Shown here in pieces: positions 53,954 to 64,000 of a DNA stretch of 64,000 nucleotides. Both the position numbers and the translations under genes were made by a program. The notes under the pieces are model-generated. The model worked only from the letters and a program-made list of their open reading frames with translations, was not told the DNA's origin and made no database searches. Within the stretch, counting starts at the first letter, position 1; the number at the start of each line of letters is the position of its first letter. The DNA is from Caldimicrobium sp. (GTDB lineage: Bacteria; Desulfobacterota; Thermodesulfobacteria; Thermodesulfobacteriales; Thermodesulfobacteriaceae), in NCBI GenBank assembly GCA_025059715.1, contig JANXCE010000006.1:1-64000 (forward strand), written 5' to 3'.

Positions 53954-54391
53954 TCATACATCAACCACACACTGAGCAACAAATTGGGAATCCTCCCTTT
54001 GAAACTTAGACAAAGTGAAGGTAGCACCTTTTACCTCTACCCCATACCCATAGCGAGTGGGATCAAAGGGAACTCCGAGAATTTTTCCCACTAAAAGGTA
54101 TCTACCCTCTTCAGCTTTGAGCTCCCCTTTAAATTCATAAAAAATTTTATTCTCAAGATAGGTAAGACTCAAAACCTGATTTACGAAGTTAACTAAAAGT
54201 TCATCCAAAAATTCCGCGCTCTGGGTCAGTTCAACTTCAAAGAGGGGCCTCTCCTCCAAAAAAGAAGAATCCTCAACCAAGAGTGTAGCTAAGGCCTTTA
54301 GCAAATTAGATAGGGCCTCCTCTGGTGTATTACCATAGCCCCTTATTCCCACATCCGCCATGTGCTCGAAGGTCTCATATTGAAGCCTCAT
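53954..54391 (-). CDS. Archease
   Basis: Small protein of 145 residues. Archease traits are the opening YETFEHMADVGIRGYG with the metal-binding aspartate, LDELLVNFVNQVLSL in the middle, and the end in the form GATFTLSKFQ ... CVVDV with the C-terminal aspartate region. Archease activates the RNA ligase RtcB by helping its guanylylation. No rtcB is in the window. Confidence 0.87.
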   Translation of the reverse strand: MRLQYETFEHMADVGIRGYGNTPEEALSNLLKALATLLVEDSSFLEERPLFEVELTQSAEFLDELLVNFVNQVLSLTYLENKIFYEFKGELKAEEGRYLLVGKILGVPFDPTRYGYGVEVKGATFTLSKFQREDSQFVAQCVVDV

Positions 54392-54476
54392 CGCCTCCCT
54401 CCAAAATGTCCCTCATTAATAACTTTAAACTTTACTTTATTTCTCATGGGATACAAGTCTTAGCCCTGTAGCTTCC

Positions 54477-56651
54477 TCATAAGGATTTTTCATAGGGATC
54501 AGAAAAGAGAAACCTTTTGTTGAGGTTTTCCTTCTCCACGAAGTATAGAGGAAATAGGAATCTTGAAAGGAAACTCTTTTGTCTTTCTACCTCATCAAGG
54601 TATAAATAGTAAGTATCCTTGGGTAAAAGATAGAAGGAAGCCTTTCTCTCTCTTTCTAGAATAATCTCACCTCTGATCTTGTCCCTTAATATTTTTCCTG
54701 AAGGGTGTATTAGTATCTCACCCTCTATTTTGGAAGCTTGATATTTATAATTTTTCTCCCCCCATATGAGGGTTAAGCCTTTAAACTCTATCAAAAAGCT
54801 CTCCCCTGTGAGGGGGATTACTTCCAGAGCAGGCTTAAATATCTTTAAATCTGCCCAGAGCTCTAAATCCCTTAAAGAGTAAAAGTTTCTCACCTCAAAG
54901 TGTCTTAACCACCTTTCCTTTAAAGCTCGTTCCTCAAGGGATTCCCCACCAAGGTGAAAAAGGCCTTCCAAACTTCTGATTCCAAGTTTCTTTAACAGAG
55001 GAAACAGTTTAAATTCTCTCTCCGTTGAGAAGTATTTATTTTCACTCACTATCAAATAGAACTCTTTGCCCTCTTTTAGAAGTATTGCCCTTAGGGTCTT
55101 ATATTTGGGAACGATTATGATGTTTACCCTATCATAGAGAGTTTTAAGCCCTGCAAAGGTTAACCAAGAAATGCCAAACCATAGAGCAACCTTGTATAAT
55201 CCCTTAAGACCTTTCAATGAGGGAAGCTTAAAAAGAAAAAATCCTAAAAGGATGACTATCAATCCCCAGAGCAGGAAAAGATTTACTGGTAAAGGCGGAG
55301 AATATTGCCAGGTAAAGAGAGGAATTTTCATGTAGTGGGAGAAAAGTTCTGCTAAAAACTCCATAAGAGGCTTAGCTATGGGAGGATAAACAAGGGCAAT
55401 AAGAGCTATAAAGATAGTTCCGGGGATAAAAACAAGGCTCCAAAAGGGGGTGGCAATCAGATTGTTAATAGGTGTTGCTAAGGAAATCTCTCCTGCCATA
55501 AGGAGTAACAGAGGAAAGGTAAAGAGGCTAATAATAGTGGAGACTGTGAGACCATAGCTAATAGCAAAGATAAGCCCTTGTAAATACTTAGGAAGTTCCC
55601 CGTAGTAGGGGAGGCTTCTTAAGTTTGATCTAAAGAGGCTATCGCCCCAGAGAAGACCTAAGGTTGCCATAAAGGAGAGTTGAAAGGAAAAGTTGCCGAT
55701 GAGGGTAGGAGAACACAGGAGTAGTATGTCTGCGGTAAGAAACAGGACTAAGAGGGAGGGAGTATGGCGAAAGAGAAGTTTGCCTAAGAGTAAAAGACAG
55801 AGAAATAAAAAGGCTCTTAAAGCTGGGGGCTGAAGACCCGATAGAATCAGAACTATCCCCGCTCCTGGTAGGGCTAAAAACCCTGCCCACAACTGCAAGG
55901 GTAGGCCCAAGGATAAGAGAGGTGTAAACTTCAAAAAAAATTTCGTCACCTTGTAAAGTAATCCATAGAGGACCGCTAAATTAAAGCCCGAAATAGCAAG
56001 CTGGTGATAAAGCCCTTGAGATCTTAAGGTTTCTAAATACTCCTTTGGAAGTTGAGTTTCCACCCCTAACACTAAGGCCTGAAATAATCCTTCCGCTAAG
56101 GGAGAAAGTTCCTTTGAGAATTGAAAGAGTCTAAATCTAAGACCTTCTGTGCTAAAAGCCTGTTTCTCTATGCAATATACTGGAGCGCCCTCCTCTAACT
56201 TAAACTCTTCCGCAATGCCCCTGAGAAAAAGTCTTTCTTCTTTGGTTAATGAGTAGGGATTAAGTTCTCTCTCTTTAACTCTGAGGGTTGCACTGCAGGT
56301 CTGCAGGGGCTTAAAGGTCCCTCTAAAGGTCGTAAACTCAATCTCTTCAAAACTTGAGGTAAGAGCCCTAATCCGGTATTGTTGATAATAGGGCTCAACC
56401 CTAATGATCGTAAAACTTAAGCTTTGGGTGGAATTATATTGAGTTTCTCTATGAGGCTTGTAATAAACACCCAAGCCTAAGGCATAAAAACAAAAAGTTA
56501 ACAGAATCAAACCATAGGCCTCCTTTTTCTTGAAAAGGAGAAATAAACTGGGCAACAGAAGAAGAGTTAAGTAAAATGGTATCCTATAAAAGGAGAGGAA
56601 CAACCCTGAAAGCAAAGCTATAGAGAATAGAAAGAGGGGATTTTCCCTCAA
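54477..56651 (-). CDS. comEC: ComEC/Rec2-family DNA-uptake membrane protein, degenerate C-domain
   Basis: Membrane protein of 724 residues. N-terminal helices and a DUF4131-like domain (about 20-170), then the competence channel (GLYHQLAISGFNLAVLYGLLY, LSGLQPPALRAFLFL, FSFQLSFMATLGLL). In competent bacteria it carries single-stranded DNA across the inner membrane. The C-terminal third corresponds in position to the metallo-beta-lactamase domain, but no HxHxDH metal site is visible, so this part looks catalytically inactive. It lies a few bases after yggS in the same direction. Confidence 0.88.
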   Translation of the reverse strand: MRENPLFLFSIALLSGLFLSFYRIPFYLTLLLLPSLFLLFKKKEAYGLILLTFCFYALGLGVYYKPHRETQYNSTQSLSFTIIRVEPYYQQYRIRALTSSFEEIEFTTFRGTFKPLQTCSATLRVKERELNPYSLTKEERLFLRGIAEEFKLEEGAPVYCIEKQAFSTEGLRFRLFQFSKELSPLAEGLFQALVLGVETQLPKEYLETLRSQGLYHQLAISGFNLAVLYGLLYKVTKFFLKFTPLLSLGLPLQLWAGFLALPGAGIVLILSGLQPPALRAFLFLCLLLLGKLLFRHTPSLLVLFLTADILLLCSPTLIGNFSFQLSFMATLGLLWGDSLFRSNLRSLPYYGELPKYLQGLIFAISYGLTVSTIISLFTFPLLLLMAGEISLATPINNLIATPFWSLVFIPGTIFIALIALVYPPIAKPLMEFLAELFSHYMKIPLFTWQYSPPLPVNLFLLWGLIVILLGFFLFKLPSLKGLKGLYKVALWFGISWLTFAGLKTLYDRVNIIIVPKYKTLRAILLKEGKEFYLIVSENKYFSTEREFKLFPLLKKLGIRSLEGLFHLGGESLEERALKERWLRHFEVRNFYSLRDLELWADLKIFKPALEVIPLTGESFLIEFKGLTLIWGEKNYKYQASKIEGEILIHPSGKILRDKIRGEIILERERKASFYLLPKDTYYLYLDEVERQKSFLSRFLFPLYFVEKENLNKRFLFSDPYEKSL

Positions 56652-56660
56652 AATCTTCCT

Positions 56661-57368
56661 CTAAAGTCTTGGACCAAAAAGGATACTTCCCAGTCTAATT
56701 ATAGTTGCACCCTCTTCGATGGCAACCTCAAAATCATGGCTTGTGCCCATAGATAACTCCCGAAAGGACTCTCCAAAAAAGGGCTTAAACCTTTCAAAAA
56801 GTTCTCTCATCTTTACGAAATAAGGTCTGACTCGATTGGCATCCTCCTCTAAAGGAGGAAGACACATTAGCCCCCTAACTTCCAAGTGTTTAAGCTGTTG
56901 GATAACCTCACAAAAACTCTCTAACTCCTCTACTCTAATACCTCCTTTGGTTGGTTCACCTCCAATATTAACTTCAAGCAATATGGGCATGGTTTTATTT
57001 TCCTTGGAAAGCCTCTTTTCCAGTTCAAGGGCTAATTCTTTTCTATCAACAGTCTCTATCATGTGAAAAAGTTTTATAGCCCTTTTAACCTTGTTAGTCT
57101 GAAGCCTTCCTATAAAGTGCCACTCTATAGATAAATCCTCCAAAGCCGTTATCTTTTCCTCTGCTTCCTGCACATAGTTTTCTCCAAAAAGGGTGATGCC
57201 ATAATTATAGAGAAATCTAATCTTTTCAGGAGACTGCCTCTTACTTGCTCCGAGAATCTTTATATCTTCTGGTTTTCGTGCTACTTTATTACAGGCGATA
57301 GCTATCCGCTCCTTGACATAATTTAAATTCCTCAAAAGTGTTTGCTCAAGCTCCCCCTTCATAACCAT
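56661..57368 (-). CDS. yggS: YggS-family PLP homeostasis protein
   Basis: Single-domain PLP-binding barrel of 235 residues. The PLP lysine is in ILGASKRQSPEKIR (about K43); GENYVQEAEEK, EWHFIGRLQTNKVKR and LSMGTSHDFEVAIEEGATIIRLGS are family hallmarks. It buffers pyridoxal phosphate rather than catalysing a known reaction. Overlaps the preceding ligase gene by ten bases; ATG 57362 two codons in is an equally possible start. Confidence 0.93.
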   Translation of the reverse strand: MVMKGELEQTLLRNLNYVKERIAIACNKVARKPEDIKILGASKRQSPEKIRFLYNYGITLFGENYVQEAEEKITALEDLSIEWHFIGRLQTNKVKRAIKLFHMIETVDRKELALELEKRLSKENKTMPILLEVNIGGEPTKGGIRVEELESFCEVIQQLKHLEVRGLMCLPPLEEDANRVRPYFVKMRELFERFKPFFGESFRELSMGTSHDFEVAIEEGATIIRLGSILFGPRL

Positions 57369-57919
57369 CCCTTTTCCGTAAGGATGAGATCCATTTTTAC
57401 ATCATAGGGCTCAAGGGGCAACTCCTCTATTATTTGACAGCTAAAGGCTACACCGATTTTCAAGCCTCTAGTATCCCTTAGAGTTTTATCGTAAAAGCCT
57501 TTTCCATAGCCAAGCCTGCCCCTTCTCTTGTCAAAGGCTAATCCTGGAACAAGAATTATATCCAATTTGGCTACTTCCACAATGGGTGCCTCAGGAGGGG
57601 GTTCAAGAATACCAAAGGGCCCAGGTGTTAGAGATCTCAGATCCAAGATCCGGTGAAAAGTGAGTGTTTGCCCTTTGAGATCTGTTTTAGGTAGAAAAAC
57701 CTCCTTTTCCCTTAGGGCTTCAAGTAAGGCGTAGTTTAAGTCAACCTCCTGATTTATACAGGAATAAAAGGCAATACGCTTAGCCTTTGCGTAATAAGCT
57801 GATTCTAAGAGCATTTGGCAAATTTTTATTGAGCCTACTTGCCACTCTTGAGGATTCAGCTTGAGGCGAAGCTCTTTAAAAAACTTTCTTAAAAGCTCCT
57901 TTCGAGGAGCCTTAGACAA
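57359..57919 (-). CDS. 5-formyltetrahydrofolate cyclo-ligase
   Basis: Enzyme of 186 residues that uses ATP to turn 5-formyl-THF into 5,10-methenyl-THF. Motifs: RIAFYSCINQEVDLNYAL, the glycine/proline loop FGILEPPPEAP, and DIILVPGLAFDKRRGRLGYGKGFYDKTL for ATP and folate binding. Usual length for the YgfA/MTHFS family. It follows atpC by ten bases, so it may be read from the ATP synthase transcript. Confidence 0.93.
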   Translation of the reverse strand: MSKAPRKELLRKFFKELRLKLNPQEWQVGSIKICQMLLESAYYAKAKRIAFYSCINQEVDLNYALLEALREKEVFLPKTDLKGQTLTFHRILDLRSLTPGPFGILEPPPEAPIVEVAKLDIILVPGLAFDKRRGRLGYGKGFYDKTLRDTRGLKIGVAFSCQIIEELPLEPYDVKMDLILTEKGWL

Positions 57920-57929
57920 AGGGGTTGAA

Positions 57930-58358
57930 TTATCTTGGATGTCCAGCCTTTCCTTTCTCCGCTACCAACAACCTGGCTAAGGCCCGCTGGAGAGCAGCGC
58001 GTGCCCGAGCATAATCTATCTCTTCCCTTTTAAGGTAATATTCCTGTAAGCGTTTTTCTGCTCTTTCTTTGGCTCTTAAAGCCCTCTCTACATCAATTTC
58101 TACCGCTCTTTCCGCCGTCTCTACAAGGAAGGTAATCCTATTCCCTGAGATCTCACAAAAACCACCACTCACCGCAATCCATTCCTCTCGGTCTCCAACT
58201 CTATATCTTAGTGCTCCTATTTTAATGCCAGCTACCATTGGAGCATGGTGAGCAAGCACACCAAATTCCCCTACTATACCCGGAGCGGTAACTATATCAA
58301 CCTCTTCCCTTATCACCACCCTTTCTGGAGTAATTATCTCCAGTAAGATACGTGCCAT
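57930..58358 (-). CDS. atpC: ATP synthase epsilon subunit
   Basis: F1 epsilon of 142 residues: N-terminal beta sandwich (LEIITPERVVIREEVDIVTAPGIVGEFGVLAHHAPMV) and a C-terminal helical hairpin that can inhibit the enzyme. AAGGGGG before ATG 58358 sets the start; the longer frame overlaps atpD. Last ATP synthase gene of the operon. Confidence 0.95.
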   Translation of the reverse strand: MARILLEIITPERVVIREEVDIVTAPGIVGEFGVLAHHAPMVAGIKIGALRYRVGDREEWIAVSGGFCEISGNRITFLVETAERAVEIDVERALRAKERAEKRLQEYYLKREEIDYARARAALQRALARLLVAEKGKAGHPR

Positions 58359-58368
58359 AAAAGCCCCC

Positions 58369-60682
<2,314 letters not shown>

Positions 60683-60693
60683 TTCACTCCCCC

Positions 60694-62238
60694 TTAAGGA
60701 ACAGGCACAGGTTCCACATTGTTTGTCTTCTTGAATTCCTCATTAAATTCTCTAAATACTGCCTTCATTTTCTCCTCTAATTCTGGAGAGATCTCTTTCT
60801 TTTCTCTTATCTCCTGATAAATCTCAGGATATTTACGCTCTATGAAGTCATAGAGTTCTCTCTCGTATTGAGCCAACACCTCGAGGGGCATCTCGTCTAA
60901 GAAGCCTCTTGTTCCTGCAAAAAGGATGCAAACCTGCTTTTCCACAGGAAGGGGCTGAAATTGAGGTTGTTTGAGAATCTCTACTAATCTTGCTCCTCGG
61001 TGGAGAACCCGTTGGGTTGCCCTATCTAACTCCGAGCCAAACTGGGCAAAGGCTGCAAGTTCTCGATATTGAGCAAGCTCCAACCTTAATCTTCCTGCAA
61101 CCTGCCTCATAGCCTTTATTTGAGCAGCCCCACCCACTCGGGAAACAGATAGACCCACATTAATGGCAGGCCTGATACCCGCAAAAAATAACCCTGGCTC
61201 CAAATAAATCTGACCATCAGTAATTGAGATAACATTAGTAGGAATGTAGGCGGACACATCACCCTGCAGGGTCTCCACTATAGGAAGAGCAGTCAATGAG
61301 CCACCACCATACTTATCATCCAGCTTGGCTGCTCTCTCAAGGAGCCTCGAATGATTGTAGAAGATGTCCCCGGGATAGGCTTCTCTTCCCGGAGGTCTCC
61401 TTAAAAGAAGAGAAATCTCGCGATACTCCGCTGCTTGCTTAGAGAGATCATCATATATCACTAAGGCATGCCTTCCTGTATCCCTAAAATACTCCCCTAT
61501 AGCACAGGCGGAATAAGGAGCAATCCATTGCAAGGCTGCGGGATCTGATGCACAAGCAGCAACCACTGTGGTGTATTCCATAGCTCCGTATCGGCGAAGA
61601 ATCTCAATGATCTGGGCGACCGTTGATTTCTTCTGCCCAATAGCACAGTAAATACAATAAATGTCACTGTTTTTCTGAGCTAAAATAGCATCAATTGCAA
61701 TGGCAGTCTTGCCAGTTTGTCTGTCTCCTAAGATGAGCTCTCTTTGCCCCCTTCCAATAGGGGTCATAGCATCGATAGCCTTAATTCCAGTATACATTGG
61801 CTCACTTACAGGCTTCCTCACAATAATACCTGGGGCCTTGATCTCAATCCTACGATACTCCTTAGCTTCTATTGGTCCTTTACCATCCAATGGTCTTCCC
61901 ACTGGATCAATAACCCTTCCAATAACCGCCTCACCTACAGGAATAGAAGCTACCTGGCCCGTTCTTTTGGCAACATCTCCTTCCTTTATCTTTGAATAGT
62001 CCCCCATCACTGGAATACCCACATTATCAAACTCCAAATTAAGGGCAATACCTACCTCTCCGCTATCCGGAAACTCAATAAGCTCCATATACTCACAGTT
62101 TCTTAAGCCAAAAACTCGAGCAATACCATCCGCAACCGATATGACTACTCCCATCTCTTCAAGATTTATCTTCTTCTCAAACTCTTCTATTCTTTTTCTG
62201 ATTAGATCACTTAACTCCTGAGCCTTTATCGCTTCCAT
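60694..62238 (-). CDS. atpA: ATP synthase alpha subunit
   Basis: Non-catalytic nucleotide-binding F1 subunit of 514 residues. Walker [60 protein letters not shown] and the arginine-finger region [27 protein letters not shown] lies upstream of the ATG at suitable spacing. Four bases after atpH. Confidence 0.97.
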   Translation of the reverse strand: MEAIKAQELSDLIRKRIEEFEKKINLEEMGVVISVADGIARVFGLRNCEYMELIEFPDSGEVGIALNLEFDNVGIPVMGDYSKIKEGDVAKRTGQVASIPVGEAVIGRVIDPVGRPLDGKGPIEAKEYRRIEIKAPGIIVRKPVSEPMYTGIKAIDAMTPIGRGQRELILGDRQTGKTAIAIDAILAQKNSDIYCIYCAIGQKKSTVAQIIEILRRYGAMEYTTVVAACASDPAALQWIAPYSACAIGEYFRDTGRHALVIYDDLSKQAAEYREISLLLRRPPGREAYPGDIFYNHSRLLERAAKLDDKYGGGSLTALPIVETLQGDVSAYIPTNVISITDGQIYLEPGLFFAGIRPAINVGLSVSRVGGAAQIKAMRQVAGRLRLELAQYRELAAFAQFGSELDRATQRVLHRGARLVEILKQPQFQPLPVEKQVCILFAGTRGFLDEMPLEVLAQYERELYDFIERKYPEIYQEIREKKEISPELEEKMKAVFREFNEEFKKTNNVEPVPVP

Positions 62239-62241
62239 TGA

Positions 62242-62787
62242 CTATACCCCCTTTATAATGATTTCCTTAAACCTTTTAAGCTGAGTTTTAAGAGTTCCAT
62301 CCCATATGTAATCACCCACTTTTACCTTTATGCCACCCAATATCTCTGGCTCAACCTTAACCTTTAGGTAAACCCTTTTCTTTAACACCTCACTCAAAAC
62401 CTCCTCCAAGGTCTTGTGTTCCTCTTCACTAAGCTCAAAGGCACTTATCACCTCTCCCCTTGCTATTCCAAGCTCCTCATCCACTAAAGCCTGATACATC
62501 TCCACAATGTCATTCAAGTATTGAATCCTCCTTCTTTCAACCAAGAGTTGTAAGAATCTTTCTACTTCAGGATCCACTTTAAATTGCTTTAAAAGTTCCA
62601 TTAGGATTTCCATTTTTATATCTGGAGGATAAATAGGGCTCTCTAAAGCTTTCAACACATCTGGAAGTGCCTTGAGCCCCTCTTGAAGCCTCTGTAAATC
62701 ATCACCAAAGGTAGTTACTTTATTTAGCTCCTTTCCCACGATGAAAAGACCTTTAGCATACTTTAAGGCGGTAGCTAAGGCTCTCAA
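62242..62787 (-). CDS. atpH: ATP synthase delta subunit
   Basis: Peripheral-stalk subunit of 181 residues that joins the F1 head to the b/b' stalk. N-terminal six-helix domain and C-terminal LGIARGEVISAFELSEEEHKTLEEVL ... GGIKVKVGDYIWDGTLKTQLKR, the delta/OSCP signature. Starts at a TTG that overlaps the atpF stop (TTGA) with GGGAGG upstream. Confidence 0.94.
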   Translation of the reverse strand: MRALATALKYAKGLFIVGKELNKVTTFGDDLQRLQEGLKALPDVLKALESPIYPPDIKMEILMELLKQFKVDPEVERFLQLLVERRRIQYLNDIVEMYQALVDEELGIARGEVISAFELSEEEHKTLEEVLSEVLKKRVYLKVKVEPEILGGIKVKVGDYIWDGTLKTQLKRFKEIIIKGV

Positions 62788-63299
62788 TGCATCATCCTCC
62801 CTTTAATATTCTCCACAAACTCCTGGAAAAGAATCCTTTGATCCTCTGGCGTAATCCTTTGCCTTAATATCTCTTCCGCAAGCTTAACCGCCTCTTCCGC
62901 TAACTCAAGGCGCAAACTTTGCTTAGCCTTTTCCATCTCCTGGGCAATAAAAAGTTGCGTCTGCTCCTTGATTCTCTCTACTTGAAGGCGAGCTTCTTCC
63001 AGTATTTTATCGCGCTCCTTTAATCCCTGCTCTACATAACTCCTATATATGGCCTCTGCCTCCTCCTTAAGATTTTTTACCTTCTCTTGAAGCTCAACAT
63101 ATTTGGCTTCAGCCACCCTTTTTTTAGCAAGAAGCTCTTCGTATTCTTTCTTTAGCTTCTCTTGTCTGCTTACAAAAAAATTAACTATGGGCTTCTTTAA
63201 AAGCTTGTACAGAATAATAATAAGAGCTAAAAAATTGACGGTCCACCAGATTAAGTTCTTTATTTGAGAGGCCGTTATTCCGTGGACTCCCTCGGCCAT
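62784..63299 (-). CDS. atpF: ATP synthase b subunit
   Basis: Stalk subunit of 171 residues: one N-terminal membrane helix (LIWWTVNFLALIIILYKLLKKPIVNFF) and a long charged coiled coil. Together with the neighbouring b' subunit it forms a heterodimeric stator, as in photosynthetic bacteria and many deep-branching bacteria. GGGAGGAAGG precedes the ATG. Overlaps the b' gene by 25 bases. Confidence 0.93.
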   Translation of the reverse strand: MAEGVHGITASQIKNLIWWTVNFLALIIILYKLLKKPIVNFFVSRQEKLKKEYEELLAKKRVAEAKYVELQEKVKNLKEEAEAIYRSYVEQGLKERDKILEEARLQVERIKEQTQLFIAQEMEKAKQSLRLELAEEAVKLAEEILRQRITPEDQRILFQEFVENIKGRMMH

Positions 63300-63721
63300 A
63301 CCTTCCTCCCTAAGAGTTTTTCCACAATAAGCACCGCAAAGTATTCCCTCTGGGCAAAAACTTCCTCCCTAAGCTTAGCAAATTCAGACTTAAAGGTGCT
63401 CTCCCAGGACTTCTTAAACTGCTCCATTTCCCTGGCCACTCTGGAAAGCTCCTCCCTTTCAATACGCCTTGCCTCCTCTTTAAGAGCCTCCCTCTTCAAA
63501 AGGCCCTCTTTACGAGCAGAAGCTAAAGCCTCCTGATAATTTTTTAAACCCGATTCCACCTGTCTCAATAAATCCTCAATCTCCCGCTCTAACCCTTTAT
63601 ATTGCCTCCTTCTTTCCTCAAGAAATTCCATCACCGGCTTAATCAATATAATGTTTAAAAGAACTGCAAGCACAAGGGCTTCTATTATCTGAACAAAAAG
63701 AGTTAGATCAAACTTCAACAT
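63275..63721 (-). CDS. ATP synthase b' subunit
   Basis: Second stalk subunit of 148 residues with a membrane helix (FVQIIEALVLAVLLNIILIKPVMEFL) and a coiled coil. First gene of the operon. Genes for the a and c membrane subunits are absent here and must lie elsewhere, a split arrangement known from other lineages. A promoter is seen at 63766-63793. Confidence 0.9.
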   Translation of the reverse strand: MLKFDLTLFVQIIEALVLAVLLNIILIKPVMEFLEERRRQYKGLEREIEDLLRQVESGLKNYQEALASARKEGLLKREALKEEARRIEREELSRVAREMEQFKKSWESTFKSEFAKLREEVFAQREYFAVLIVEKLLGRKVWPRESTE

Positions 63722-63765
63722 GAGAAAACCTCTCTAAGAACTTTCCAAGATTTCTTAAAAGACAA

Positions 63766-63793
63766 AGCATATCAATTTTCTTCTTATAGTCAA
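63766..63793 (-). promoter_or_regulatory. Promoter of the ATP synthase operon
   Basis: Minus strand TTGACT (63788-63793), 16-base spacer, TATGCT (63766-63771), about 45 bases before the b' ATG. Good -35, moderate -10. Confidence 0.55.
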
Positions 63794-63819
63794 GTTTGAA
63801 ATTAACTTAAATTTAAGAG

Positions 63820-64000
63820 TTATTTAAAAAAATCTTTTCTAAAGGCAACATTAAATAATAAAGAAAGCATTAAATAGGAAGAAATGGTTATAGATCCGCC
63901 ATAACTAAGAAAGGGCTGAGGAATACTTGTCATGGGAAGCAGGCCTATGGCTCCGCCAATATTAAAGAGGAATTGAAATAGTAAGACGATGACAATTCCG
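63820..64000 (-). CDS. RodA/FtsW-type SEDS protein, C-terminal part (cut by window edge)
   Basis: The minus-strand frame entering from the right edge reads FNIGGAIGLLPMTSIPQPFLSYGGS, then a last membrane helix, and stops at a TAA at 63820-63822. The GLLP-x2-x-IPxPFLSYGGS string is the signature of SEDS glycosyltransferases (RodA, FtsW, SpoVE), which polymerise peptidoglycan. Too little is visible to tell RodA from FtsW. It precedes the ATP synthase operon on the same strand. Confidence 0.85.
   Translation of the reverse strand, partial: GIVIVLLFQFLFNIGGAIGLLPMTSIPQPFLSYGGSITISSYLMLSLLFNVAFRKDFFK

Overview
The window looks like the chromosome of a thermophilic, anaerobic, low-GC Gram-negative bacterium. 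Best guess is Thermodesulfobacteriota of the Caldimicrobium / Thermodesulfobacterium type. This is an inference from gene content: paired ATP synthase b and b' subunits, many lysine/glutamate-rich thermophile-like proteins, periplasmic nitrate reductase together with a multiheme cytochrome, a CooC-type nickel ATPase, YeiH and a DsrE-like sulfur-relay domain. No rRNA or tRNA is present to fix the taxonomy.

Layout. 1-2.1 kb: two small coiled-coil proteins and decayed transposon DNA. 2.1-13.6 kb: housekeeping and DNA repair genes (birA, rmuC, an M24 peptidase, a glycolipid glycosyltransferase, a CDP-alcohol phosphatidyltransferase, a TPR protein, ilvE, an AddA-like nuclease plus an AddB-like protein, a nitrilase-heptose adenylyltransferase fusion, flgM). 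13.7-14.5 kb and 27.5-28.3 kb: two decayed copies of one transposase element. 14.8-17.1 kb: a heme-binding chemoreceptor and hisB. 17.1-24.4 kb: a compact minus-strand run dsbC-AMMECR1-dnaJ-like-lysC-cimA-cooC-cysS-cvpA. 25.3-27.4 kb: speE with two flavin enzymes. 28.4-36.5 kb: ileS-lspA-unknown-pabBC-leuB. 36.6-38.9 kb: a heme-sensor two-component system. 38.9-47.5 kb: a nitrate-to-ammonia respiratory island. 47.6-57.9 kb: gpsA-dsrE fusion, yeiH, pilZ-motA-motB, der, archease, comEC, yggS, and a 5-formyl-THF ligase. 57.9-63.7 kb: the F1 ATP synthase operon b'-b-delta-alpha-gamma-beta-epsilon. The right edge cuts a RodA/FtsW-like gene.

The most interesting part is the nitrate island. An octaheme nitrite reductase (one CxxCK catalytic heme and a Tyr-x-Cys pair) is followed by a parvulin lipoprotein, a small monoheme protein, an unusually long NapA, NapG, NapH and a NapD-like chaperone. 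Together these predict nitrate to nitrite to ammonium in the periplasm, without NapB, NapC or NrfA in the cluster. A heme-binding histidine kinase and its response regulator lie next to it and may sense the respiratory state. Strong GC hairpins separate the nitrite reductase and NapA from the genes after them.

Other notable points are a GpsA-DsrE fusion with an internal ribosome site, a nitrilase-HldE C-domain fusion, two clear sigma-28 type promoters (flgM and pilZ-motAB), several promoters that would make leaderless mRNAs, and a CDP-alcohol phosphatidyltransferase with no canonical in-frame start.
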